Below, in pieces: positions 57,238-64,000 of a stretch of 64,000 nt of DNA. Source of the stretch: Geomonas paludis (GTDB lineage Bacteria; Desulfobacterota; Desulfuromonadia; Geobacterales; Geobacteraceae); the NCBI RefSeq assembly GCF_014193585.1, contig NZ_BLXY01000001.1, positions 664,033 to 728,032 of the forward strand. Reading direction: 5' to 3'. The notes beneath the pieces were generated by a model. That model was not told the origin of the DNA, did not search any database, and saw nothing but the letters and a program-made list of their open reading frames with translations. The translations under genes were made by a program, and so were the position numbers. Numbering within the stretch: the stretch's first letter is position 1; every line of letters begins with the position of its first letter.

Positions 57238-58479
57238 TTAGCGGGACTTCCACTCTTTCATCGGGTAGATGGCCGGAGCTTCGACGGAAGCCTTCGGGCC
57301 TACGGTCTTGACCTGGCCGCCCTGGATCTGGACGGTGAGCGGGTCGAGGCCGACGTTGGCGTGGTAGAACTCGCCGGAGGTGGCGAACTTCACGCGGCCG
57401 TAGAAGGTCTGCACGTCGATCTGCTCGAGAGCGGTGATCAGCTTGGTGCGGGTAGCCTCGTCCATGCCCGGCTTGGCGCCGATCTTCTGCAGCGCGGTCT
57501 GGAAGGCGATGCCGGCGGCGGAGCAGCCGCCCTGGGTGTAGTCGCCCGGGTTGTTGAATGCTTTCTGGGAAGCGGCGGCGTAAGCAGCGGCGTTCGGCCA
57601 GAGCACCTTGCTCTTGGTCTTGGCGGTGCCGGTCCAGCAGGTGGTGCCGAAGATCTGCTCGCCGTCTTTGCCGACCGCGTCGATGAATGCCTTGTCGGTG
57701 ATGCCGCAGTGCATGAGGAGGGCTTTCGGGGTGTAGCCGATCTGCTTGAGGGCTTTCACGAACTTCACGTGCTCCTCGTCGTGGCCGCCGAAGGCGATGA
57801 CGTCGGGCTTCATGCTACGTACTGCGGAGAGGAGCGGGGTCATGTCCTGACCGGAGGGGACGATGCTGAACTTCACGATCTTCAGCTTGGCCTTCTCGGC
57901 GGCAGCCTTGTAGGACTCGGCGGTAGCCTTGGAGAACGCATCGTTGGAGCCGATGATGGCGATGGTCTTCGGAGCCGGCTTCATCTCGGTCAGGGTCTTG
58001 ATGGAGGTAGCGCCGGTGAAGTTGATCGGCGGGATGGTGCCGAAGGTGTACTTGAACTTGTTCTTCCAGATGAGCGGGCTCTCCGCGGAGCCGGTGATCA
58101 TCGGGATCTTGTACTTGTCGACCACCGGGGCCACGGCGAGGGTTACGCCGGAGGAGTAGGGCCCGAGGATGAAGTCGACCTTCTCCTGGGTGATCAGCCT
58201 CTCGGCCGCTGCCGCGCCGGCTGCCGGGTTGGACTGGGCGTCGGCGTACACCAGCTTGACCGGGTACTTCTTGCCCTGGATTTCGATGCCGCCCTTGGCG
58301 TTTACTTCCTGCGCCCAGAGGTCGTAACCGCGCTTGGTGATGTTGCCGCCGGTGACCAGGTCCCCGGACAGCTCGGTGATGACACCGATCTTGAAGAAGT
58401 TCCTCTGCTCCGCGTGGACCGGGATGGCCACGAAGAGGGCTGCGATGAGCAGCAGTGCCCTGACGAATCCAAACTTCAT
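57238..58479 (-). CDS. livK: Periplasmic amino-acid binding protein (LivK type)
   Basis: The 413-residue protein has a signal peptide (VRALLLIAALFVAIPVHA) and a type I periplasmic binding fold (FKIGVITELSGDLVTGGNI, FILGPYSSGVTLAVAPVVDKY, IPMITGSAESPL, TIAIIGSNDAFSKATAESYK, FGGHDEEHVKFVKALKQIGY). It captures an amino acid or related compound for LivHMGF. Relatives bind leucine, amides or other amino acids, so the ligand is open. ATG 58479 follows ACAGGAGGTAGCACA; the frame extends upstream without a ribosome site. A sigma-54 promoter lies about 150 bases upstream. Confidence 0.92.
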   Translation of the reverse strand: MKFGFVRALLLIAALFVAIPVHAEQRNFFKIGVITELSGDLVTGGNITKRGYDLWAQEVNAKGGIEIQGKKYPVKLVYADAQSNPAAGAAAAERLITQEKVDFILGPYSSGVTLAVAPVVDKYKIPMITGSAESPLIWKNKFKYTFGTIPPINFTGATSIKTLTEMKPAPKTIAIIGSNDAFSKATAESYKAAAEKAKLKIVKFSIVPSGQDMTPLLSAVRSMKPDVIAFGGHDEEHVKFVKALKQIGYTPKALLMHCGITDKAFIDAVGKDGEQIFGTTCWTGTAKTKSKVLWPNAAAYAAASQKAFNNPGDYTQGGCSAAGIAFQTALQKIGAKPGMDEATRTKLITALEQIDVQTFYGRVKFATSGEFYHANVGLDPLTVQIQGGQVKTVGPKASVEAPAIYPMKEWKSR

Positions 58480-58637
58480 TGTGCTACCTCCTGTTGTTTG
58501 ATGTGCCAAAAAAAGTTTTTGAAACAACCTGCATCGCATTCCATTCAGGGTTCGCAGCCGGTGCGGTCGACGACGTCGGCTACCGTCGGCCGAGGGAACC
58601 CGGTGCCCGCACCTCCCGGCGCTGGCAGCCTGTATAC

Positions 58638-58653
58638 AGCAGAAAGCATGCCA
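58638..58653 (-). promoter_or_regulatory. Sigma-54 promoter of livK
   Basis: On the minus strand TGGCATGCTTTCTGCT matches the consensus TGGCACG, four bases, TTGCW at all but two positions, with GG and GC exactly ten bases apart. The livK leader would be about 150 bases. The remaining 58480-58845 gap has no gene. Confidence 0.7.
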
Positions 58654-58804
58654 ATTGGCCCTTCCCGGCGGCAAAGGAGGAATTTGCAGAACGGGGTTTG
58701 GCGAAACTCCGCATGCTTACTGACAATGAACGGTGAACGGGGCGATGCAGGGGTGGCAGGAGGGGGGTGGCGCCCCGCCGAGGCGCCCCTGGTCGACGGC
58801 AAAA

Positions 58805-58822
58805 TTATTCACATGTGAATAA
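58805..58822. promoter_or_regulatory. 18-bp perfect palindrome, likely activator site
   Basis: TTATTCACATGTGAATAA is a perfect palindrome about 150 bases upstream of the livK sigma-54 promoter and 24 bases past the 3' end of the activator gene. Distance and symmetry suit an upstream activating sequence for a sigma-54 activator. Confidence 0.6.
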
Positions 58823-58845
58823 GGGGCGTATACAGGGTCGCGCCA

Positions 58846-60624
58846 TCAGCAGGCGAGCCCGTAGCGTTTTAATTTGCGCGCGATGGTCGGCTGGCTCACG
58901 CCCAGCGCCTCGGCCAGGTCGGCCTGGCAGCCGTGGGATTTGATGGCGTGGGCCAGCAGCGCACGCTCCGTACTTTCAATGACTTGCGGCAGGGTCATGC
59001 TCTCGGGCCACTGCGCCGGTGCGGTCGCCTCGCTGGTGTCACCCTTGGCCACGTCGGCGGGGAGGTCCTGCAGGCTGATCACCTCGGACTCGGTCATGAC
59101 CACCAGGCGCTCGCACAGGTTCATCAGCTCGCGCACGTTGCCGGGGAAGGGGTAGCCCAAAAGGGTGTCGCAGGCCGCGCGGGAGAGGCGTTTGCTGGTT
59201 TTGTGCTTCTTTGCGTACCACTCGATGTAATGCAGGATGAGGGGGAGCAGGCATTCCTTGCGCTCCTTGAGGGAAGGGACGTGGATCGGGATGACCTTGA
59301 GGCGGTAGTAGAGGTCGAGGCGGAACTTGCCCTCCTCGACCATTTGCTCGAGGTTCCGGTGGGTTGCGGCGAGGATGCGTACCTTCACCTCGCGGGGGCG
59401 GGTGCTCCCCAGGCGCATGATGGTGCCGTCCTCCATGAAGCGCAAAAGCTTTACCTGGGAGGGGAGCGGCAGTTCGGCGATCTCGTCCAGGAACAGGATG
59501 CCGCCGTCGGCGAGCTCGAAATAGCCCGGCTTGCCGCCGGACTGGGCGCCGGTGAAGGCCCCCTTGTCGTAGCCGAAGAGCTCGGATTCTATCAGGGATT
59601 CGGGAATGGCGCCGCAGTTGATCTTGATGAGCGGCTTGTTGGCGCGCTCCGAGTTCTTGTGGATCAGGTCGGCGAAGAGCCCCTTGCCCACGCCGGAAGG
59701 GCCCAGGATCAGCACGGTCGACTCGACATTGGCGACCTTGAGCGCCTGGCGCAGCGCCTTCAGCATGGCGGGGCTGCGGGCGATGATCTGCTGGTTCTCC
59801 AGTTGCTGTTCCTGCTGCATTTCCAGCATCTGGTTGCGGTACTGGTCCCGGATCGCCTCCTGGTCCTCCAGTTCGCGCTGCAGGTTGTCGATTTCCGTGA
59901 TATCCCGTTCGCTTACCACGACCCGGGTGATGCGGCCGGCAGAGTCGAAGACCGGGGCCGCCGTGGTGATCAGTTTGCGCCCCTCGCGCTGCTGCAGGAG
60001 GTTCACCCGCGTCCCGGTCCTGAGCACCTCGAGGGTGGCGGAACGGTCGAAAACGCGGGCGTTGATCAGGTCGCGCATGTTACGCCCGACCACGTCCTTG
60101 GCCTGGACGTTGTTGATGCGCTCGGAGGCAGGGTTGATGCGCACCACGTTGGCGTCGGCGTCGCAGATCCAGAGGCCGTCCGAGGATGAATCGATGATGG
60201 TGTCCAGTTCGCGGGTAAGTCCCTGGTAAAACTCCATCTGCTTGGCCATCTCTTCCAGCTCGGTGCTCTCGACGAAGACGCAGACCGCACCTACCTGCTC
60301 CTGGTCCAGCAGCATCGGGCTCACCCGCACCAGGAAGTTGGACTCGATGCCGCGCACGGAGATCTCGGTGTTGCGCGCGTGCCCCAGAAGCCGCTGCGCG
60401 ACCTTGGGCCACAGGTCGGGGAGCACGTCGTTCAGGTGCACCCCCTGGAAGGCGCCGAAGCTCTCCCGGACCGCCCGGTTGGCAAGGATCACCATGCCCG
60501 AGGTGTTGACGGCCAGGATGCCGACATCGACGGCGTTGACCATGGCCTGGTAGAAGGCGTCCGAGCGCAGTTCGCCTCCGCTGGAAAAACCGATTAATTC
60601 CACTGGGTTGAGTGACGTATTCAC
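58846..60624 (-). CDS. PAS-PAS sigma-54-dependent activator with TyrR-type HTH
   Basis: From GTG 60624 the product has 592 residues. Two PAS domains come first (MVNAVDVGILAVNTSGMVIL, then IIDSSSDGLWICDADANVVR), then a coiled coil rich in Gln/Glu. The AAA+ domain has Walker A GPSGVGKG, GYDKGAFTGAQ (intact sigma-54 loop) and Walker B ILFLDEIAEL. The C-terminal HTH CQADLAEALGVSQPTIARKL is of the TyrR type. PAS domains probably sense a small ligand or redox state. GTG 60624 is preferred because AGAAGGAG lies upstream; GTG 60657 is an alternative. It sits between livK and gabT and is the best candidate regulator of both. Confidence 0.92.
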   Translation of the reverse strand: MNTSLNPVELIGFSSGGELRSDAFYQAMVNAVDVGILAVNTSGMVILANRAVRESFGAFQGVHLNDVLPDLWPKVAQRLLGHARNTEISVRGIESNFLVRVSPMLLDQEQVGAVCVFVESTELEEMAKQMEFYQGLTRELDTIIDSSSDGLWICDADANVVRINPASERINNVQAKDVVGRNMRDLINARVFDRSATLEVLRTGTRVNLLQQREGRKLITTAAPVFDSAGRITRVVVSERDITEIDNLQRELEDQEAIRDQYRNQMLEMQQEQQLENQQIIARSPAMLKALRQALKVANVESTVLILGPSGVGKGLFADLIHKNSERANKPLIKINCGAIPESLIESELFGYDKGAFTGAQSGGKPGYFELADGGILFLDEIAELPLPSQVKLLRFMEDGTIMRLGSTRPREVKVRILAATHRNLEQMVEEGKFRLDLYYRLKVIPIHVPSLKERKECLLPLILHYIEWYAKKHKTSKRLSRAACDTLLGYPFPGNVRELMNLCERLVVMTESEVISLQDLPADVAKGDTSEATAPAQWPESMTLPQVIESTERALLAHAIKSHGCQADLAEALGVSQPTIARKLKRYGLAC

Positions 60625-60974
60625 GGCGGCGCGTCTCCTTCTGCTACTCTCGTTCACCGGGGCTGAAGGCCTAGAAGGGACGGGCAGTTGTGGCGTATAC
60701 CATATCCCCCTTGAGGCGCATTATGCAGAAATGAATCAAATATTCAAGAGTAAATAATAGAACAACCCCGAAACAGTCATAGCTCTTCTTACCACCCTCA
60801 GTACTCAAAGTCCTTTCTTTTCGTGTATGACATTCTCGGCCCTACTTATAGTGCGGAGCATGCTTCCCTGCCAGTATACATATAAGGCGTTACTGTTAGG
60901 GACGTTTCGCCTTTCTCACCAGCTCCGGGCAGCTGCCGATTAACCTTTACGTCAACAGTCATATGTGCTGATAC

Positions 60975-60993
60975 AGGTGTCTCTCTGACACCT
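60975..60993 (+). promoter_or_regulatory. Perfect inverted repeat next to the gabT promoter
   Basis: AGGTGTC, TCTCT, GACACCT is a perfect 7-bp inverted repeat ending one base before the -24 motif of gabT. It may bind a repressor or activator. The rest of the gap 60625-61060 is AT-rich near 60720-60790 and has no gene. Confidence 0.5.
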
Positions 60994-61009
60994 TGGTACG
61001 GTCTTTGTA
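60994..61009 (+). promoter_or_regulatory. Sigma-54-like promoter of gabT
   Basis: TGGTACGGTCTTTGTA keeps the GG and G spacing and TTTG of the -12 box, but has T for C at two key positions (GGT, TTGT). It lies about 115 bases before the start codon. The leader can fold into hairpins at about 61021-61055 and 61070-61095. Confidence 0.5.
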
Positions 61010-61123
61010 GTAGGGGGATGACCGGGCGGACTGAACGAGGTCCGTCCCTTCGATCCGACACCTTTACCGGGATCCTCACAGGAACCCGGTAGTCACCAAC
61101 TACTAGGCAAAGGAGCTTCACCC

Positions 61124-62434
61124 ATGACCGCTGGTAACGAGCAACTGATGGAATTGCGCAACAAACACGTCCCCGGAGGGGTAGCACTTTTGAGCCCCGC
61201 CTTCATCGCCAAGGCCCAGGGGGCCATCATGACCGACGTCGACGGACGTGACCTGATCGATTTCGCCGGCGGCATCGGCGTCAACAACGTCGGCCACAGC
61301 CACCCGAAGGTCGTCAAGGCCATCCAGGAGCAGGCCGAGAAGTTCATTCACACCTGCTTCCACGTCGCTCCCTACCAGGGGTACATCGAACTGGCGCAGC
61401 GCCTGAACGAGCTGGCACCGGGCAGTTCCCCGAAGCAGACCATGCTGGCCAACTCCGGCGCCGAGGCGGTCGAGAACGCCATCAAGATCGCCCGCTACGT
61501 CACCAAGCGCCCGGGCGTCATCTCCCTTGAGAACGGCTTCCACGGCCGCACCCTGATGACCATGACCCTCACCTCCAAGGTGAAGCCCTACAAGTACGGT
61601 TTCGGTCCCTTCGCTCCGGAGAGCTACCGCATCCCGTCCGCATACTGCTACCGTTGCCCCTACGGCGGGAGCTACCCGAGCTGCGGCTGCGCCTGCGCCC
61701 ACAAGCTCGACGAGTTCTTCACCGGCTATGTTGCCGCCGAGCAGACTGCGGCCATCATCATCGAGCCGATCCAGGGCGAGGGCGGCTTCGTCACCCCGCC
61801 CAAGGAGTACTTCGAGATCGTGCAGGGGATCTGCAAGAAGCACGGCATCCTCCTCATCATCGACGAGATCCAGAGCGGCATGGGGCGCACCGGCAAGCTG
61901 TTCGCCATCGACCACTGGGGCATCGAGCCGGACCTCATCACCACCGCCAAGAGCCTTGCCGGCGGCATGCCGCTCTCCGCGATCACCGGTCGCGCCGAGA
62001 TCATGAGCCAGCCGCACCCGGGCGGACTGGGCGGCACCTACGGCGGCAACCCGCTCTCCTGCGCGGCTGCCCTCGCCGTCCTCGACATCTTCCTCAACGA
62101 CGGTCTGCTGGACCAGTCCGTGAAGCTCGGCGAGAAGCTGCAGCAGCGCTTCGACGAGATGCAGCAGAAGTACGAGATCATCGGCGAAGTGCGCGGCAAG
62201 GGCCCCATGCTCGCCTTGGAGCTCGTGCGCGACCGCAACACCAAGGCGCCCGCCGGCGATCAGGCCAAGAAGCTGGTCAAGCTCTGCTACGACAAGGGGC
62301 TGGTCATCCTCTCCTGCGGCGCCCTCGGCAACGTGGTCCGTCTGCTGATGCCGCTGGTCATCACCGACGAGCAGCTCGAGCGCGGCATGGCCATCCTCGA
62401 GGAGTCCCTCGCCGAGGTGAACGCCGAGATCTAA
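61124..62434 (+). CDS. gabT: Class III aminotransferase, probable 4-aminobutyrate aminotransferase
   Basis: The 436-residue protein has the class III PLP landmarks: MLANSGAEAVENAIKIAR (phosphate binding), GFHGRTLMTM, IIIEPIQGEGGFV, LLIIDEIQSGMGRTGKLFA (the Asp that binds the pyridine nitrogen) and TTAKSLAGGMPLS with the Schiff-base Lys at 276. It fits GabT, which transfers the amino group of 4-aminobutyrate to 2-oxoglutarate, giving succinate semialdehyde and glutamate; other omega-amino acids are possible. A Cys-rich insert CYRCPYGGSYPSCGCAC lies at 175-191. AAAGGAGCTTCACC precedes the start. No semialdehyde dehydrogenase gene is adjacent, but aor lies nearby. Confidence 0.87.
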   Translation: MTAGNEQLMELRNKHVPGGVALLSPAFIAKAQGAIMTDVDGRDLIDFAGGIGVNNVGHSHPKVVKAIQEQAEKFIHTCFHVAPYQGYIELAQRLNELAPGSSPKQTMLANSGAEAVENAIKIARYVTKRPGVISLENGFHGRTLMTMTLTSKVKPYKYGFGPFAPESYRIPSAYCYRCPYGGSYPSCGCACAHKLDEFFTGYVAAEQTAAIIIEPIQGEGGFVTPPKEYFEIVQGICKKHGILLIIDEIQSGMGRTGKLFAIDHWGIEPDLITTAKSLAGGMPLSAITGRAEIMSQPHPGGLGGTYGGNPLSCAAALAVLDIFLNDGLLDQSVKLGEKLQQRFDEMQQKYEIIGEVRGKGPMLALELVRDRNTKAPAGDQAKKLVKLCYDKGLVILSCGALGNVVRLLMPLVITDEQLERGMAILEESLAEVNAEI

Positions 62435-62460
62435 GGTTCAAGGCATAGCAGCAAGAACGA

Positions 62461-62534
62461 TACGGCAACGGCAGTGTCTGGCATCTTCGGGGTTGGGGAA
62501 GAAGAGATGCACAGCACTGCCGTTGTCGTTTTTA
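62461..62534 (+). terminator. Terminator after gabT
   Basis: ACGGCAACGGCAGTG at 62462-62476 pairs with CACTGCCGTTGTCGT at 62515-62529 with one weak pair, followed by TTTTT. The loop is long (about 38 bases) and holds a smaller GCATCTT/AAGAGATGC stem. Confidence 0.65.
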
Positions 62535-62540
62535 AAACCC

Positions 62541-62655
62541 TAAAACCATTAGCCACGGAGAAAATCTGAGAACTTCGGAGAGAAGCTAACAACCAGAGTC
62601 TATTGTTTTTGCCTTTCTCAGATTTCCTCAGATTTTCTCCGTGGCTAACGGTTTA
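62541..62655. repeat. Long inverted repeat with 29-base arms
   Basis: TAAAACCATTAGCCACGGAG plus AAAATCTGAG at 62541-62570 is nearly complementary to 62627-62655, with a 56-base loop. It resembles the other long inverted repeat at 37512-37653 in form, not in sequence, and may be a miniature mobile element. Confidence 0.65.
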
Positions 62656-62730
62656 GGTTGTTGCCAGCGATGGCCGGCCAATGGCATAGTGGATAGCGCC
62701 GCGATGGCAATTTCAGGAAGGGGAGCCGGG

Positions 62731-63216
62731 ATGACTGAACAAAAAGATCCGCGACATACCGTGGTGGTGGGATGCCTGGTGCGCAACGATGAAAACCGGG
62801 TGCTGTTGATCCGACACCGCAAGCGGGGCTGGGAGATACCGCAGGGGCGCGTGGAGGAAAGCGAGGACCTGGTTGCCGCTGTGCGCCGCGAGGTTGCCGA
62901 AGAGGCCGGCGTCCGCGTTGAGATCGGCCCCCTCGCTGCGGTGTGGTCCATGGTCTCCCCCACCTCCGCGCTCATCTTCGCCTTCCTGGGACGATACATT
63001 TCGGGGGAGTTGAACCCGACTGATGACAGCGAAGCCGCCGCTTGGGTGTCGGCAGCAGAGGCCGTCGGGATGGTGACCAGCCACGTGATGCGCGAGCGTC
63101 TCTCCGTGCTGCTCAATCACGATGGCGGCGTAACCTACCGCTCGTACTCTTTGAAGCCCTACCAACTGCACCAGGAACGCGACCTGCTGGCCTGGCCGGA
63201 ACCGGGGGGCAGCTGA
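62731..63216 (+). CDS. Nudix hydrolase
   Basis: The 161-residue protein has a complete Nudix box: GRVEESEDLVAAVRREVAEE followed by AGV (pattern GX5EX7REUXEEXGU). Before it comes VVVGCLVRNDENRVLLIRHR, and a second strand ALIFAFLGRYISGELNP follows. Nudix enzymes hydrolyse nucleoside diphosphate derivatives; no substrate can be read from the sequence. ATG 62731 has GGAAGGGGAGCC upstream. It stands alone and converges on the kinase gene. Confidence 0.9.
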   Translation: MTEQKDPRHTVVVGCLVRNDENRVLLIRHRKRGWEIPQGRVEESEDLVAAVRREVAEEAGVRVEIGPLAAVWSMVSPTSALIFAFLGRYISGELNPTDDSEAAAWVSAAEAVGMVTSHVMRERLSVLLNHDGGVTYRSYSLKPYQLHQERDLLAWPEPGGS

Positions 63217-63222
63217 AACTGA

Positions 63223-64000
63223 TCATCCCAACAGAACACTGATCTTCGCCAGGCATTCCCTGAAATCGATGGGCTTCGATATGTAGTCATCCATGCCGGC
63301 GGCAATGCAGCGGTCCTGATCCTGTTTCATGGCGTGCGCGGTCATGGCGAGAATGGGTAGCCGTCCCCCGCGCCGCAGTTCCAGCTCCCGAATGGTCCGC
63401 GTCGCCTCGAAGCCATCGAGATGCGGCATCTGTACGTCCATGATGATCATGTCGAAGCTGGACCGCTGCCACTTTTCCACCGCCTGTTCGCCGTCTTCAG
63501 CGAAATCCACCTGATAACCAAGCCTCCCCAGCATGGTCCCCAGCACCTGGCGAATGGTAGGGTCGTCCTCGGCGATCAGCAGGCGCCTGCTGAGTCCCGT
63601 TGCCGCTGCCGCTGTCTCTACCGGTTGGGCAGGAGGGCGCGGCAAGGGAGGTTCCACCTCCGCCTCGCCCTCGATGAGGTCCAGCCGAACCGAGAACGAG
63701 AAGCAGCTCCCTCCGCCCGCTTCACCTGCCACGACGATGCTTCCTCCCATCCGCTCAACGATCTCCTTGCTGATGGCCAGTCCGAGCCCGGTGCCCCCAT
63801 GGCTGCGGGTATTGGAGTCGTCAAGTTGGCTGAAGGAATTGAAGAGCAGGTGCCTCTTGTCCGCCGGGATACCGATGCCGGTGTCGCGCACGGCGAAGCG
63901 GAATTCCATCTGGCCGTCATTGACTCCTTCTCCAGCGCGCACGTCTATGGCGACTCCGCCGTGCTCGGTGAACTTCACCGCGTTACCCACCAGGTTGGTG
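63223..64000 (-). CDS. Hybrid histidine kinase, C-terminal part (5' end outside window)
   Basis: The frame is open to base 64000, so only the last 258 or so residues are seen. The visible part starts at the N box (NLVGNAVKFTEHGG) of the ATP-binding domain, with the G1 box VRDTGIGIP, F box FNSFSQLDDSNTR and G2 box GGTGLGLAISKEIV. A Pro/Ala linker leads to a complete receiver domain (LLIAEDDPTIRQVL, phospho-Asp in MIIMDVQMPHLDG, Thr in AMTAHAM, Lys in ISKPIDF). It is a hybrid sensor kinase that passes phosphate within the protein. The sensor input is beyond the window. Confidence 0.93.
   Translation of the reverse strand, partial: TNLVGNAVKFTEHGGVAIDVRAGEGVNDGQMEFRFAVRDTGIGIPADKRHLLFNSFSQLDDSNTRSHGGTGLGLAISKEIVERMGGSIVVAGEAGGGSCFSFSVRLDLIEGEAEVEPPLPRPPAQPVETAAAATGLSRRLLIAEDDPTIRQVLGTMLGRLGYQVDFAEDGEQAVEKWQRSSFDMIIMDVQMPHLDGFEATRTIRELELRRGGRLPILAMTAHAMKQDQDRCIAAGMDDYISKPIDFRECLAKISVLLG

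Noticed and set aside
58545-58802. Small frames in the livK-activator gap
   Set aside because: No ribosome sites; the region is better explained by a promoter and activator site.

Overview
The window looks like a chromosomal segment of a Geobacter-type bacterium (Desulfuromonadota, order Geobacterales; Citrifermentans or Geomonas would fit). This rests on the high GC content, a 12-site multihaem cytochrome c, a haem-binding DUF3365 sensor, a tungsten-type aldehyde:ferredoxin oxidoreductase, several sigma-54 regulators with matching -24/-12 promoters, and a C-terminal Cys4 motif common in Geobacter signalling proteins. The genus is inference. I see no rRNA, tRNA, CRISPR array, prophage or intact insertion sequence.

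Left part (1-16.8 kb). After the tail of a degenerate receiver protein and an SDR oxidoreductase comes a five-gene plus-strand operon (1.6-5.3 kb) of exported or membrane proteins. It encodes a Met/His-rich secreted protein, an outer-membrane barrel, a DUF4396 membrane protein, a monohaem cytochrome c and a 38-residue Met-rich membrane peptide. A ClC chloride channel follows on the minus strand. Then comes a MarR-led gene string (6.9-16.75 kb): a GH15 glucosidase/trehalase-like enzyme, a DUF389 membrane protein, a divergent DapB-like reductase, a membrane-anchored trehalose-6-phosphate synthase (OtsA), OtsB, a beta-lysine acetyltransferase (AblB) and the Na+/H+ antiporter NhaA. It reads as an osmotic and sodium stress operon behind one promoter with an overlapping operator.

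Middle (16.8-46.5 kb). This part holds envelope genes (TPR protein, Pal) and a GAF-PilB/GspE-type ATPase. Next is a signalling and surface locus of CHASE2 adenylate cyclase, TPR-barrel protein, a 1277-residue FecR-domain repeat protein and a DUF3365 haem sensor. It continues with a beta-propeller protein, the multihaem cytochrome, an HxlR regulator divergent from a flavoprotein, a ferredoxin-nitroreductase, an MFS-acyltransferase-ligase fusion (Aas), an amidohydrolase, a sigma-54 activator of unknown input, the MqsRA toxin-antitoxin pair and a TRL-like lipoprotein.

Right part (46.5-64 kb). The minus strand carries an amino-acid catabolic block: MoaD-like protein, aldehyde:ferredoxin oxidoreductase, large NAD-glutamate dehydrogenase, universal stress protein and D-2-hydroxyacid dehydrogenase, with a LivKHMGF branched-chain-type ABC transporter upstream. 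A PAS-PAS-AAA-HTH sigma-54 activator lies between livK and a plus-strand gabT. Both livK and gabT have sigma-54-like promoters and nearby perfect inverted repeats. Together they could form a ferredoxin-linked route for GABA or a related amino acid; this is a hypothesis. A Nudix hydrolase and the 3' part of a hybrid histidine kinase end the window.

Spread through the intergenic spaces are at least 11 copies of a 28-30 bp imperfect palindrome (GGGGACNGGCNCC ... GGNGCCNGTCCCC), some paired head-to-head around a conserved spacer like a REP/BIME element, plus at least three other repeat families.
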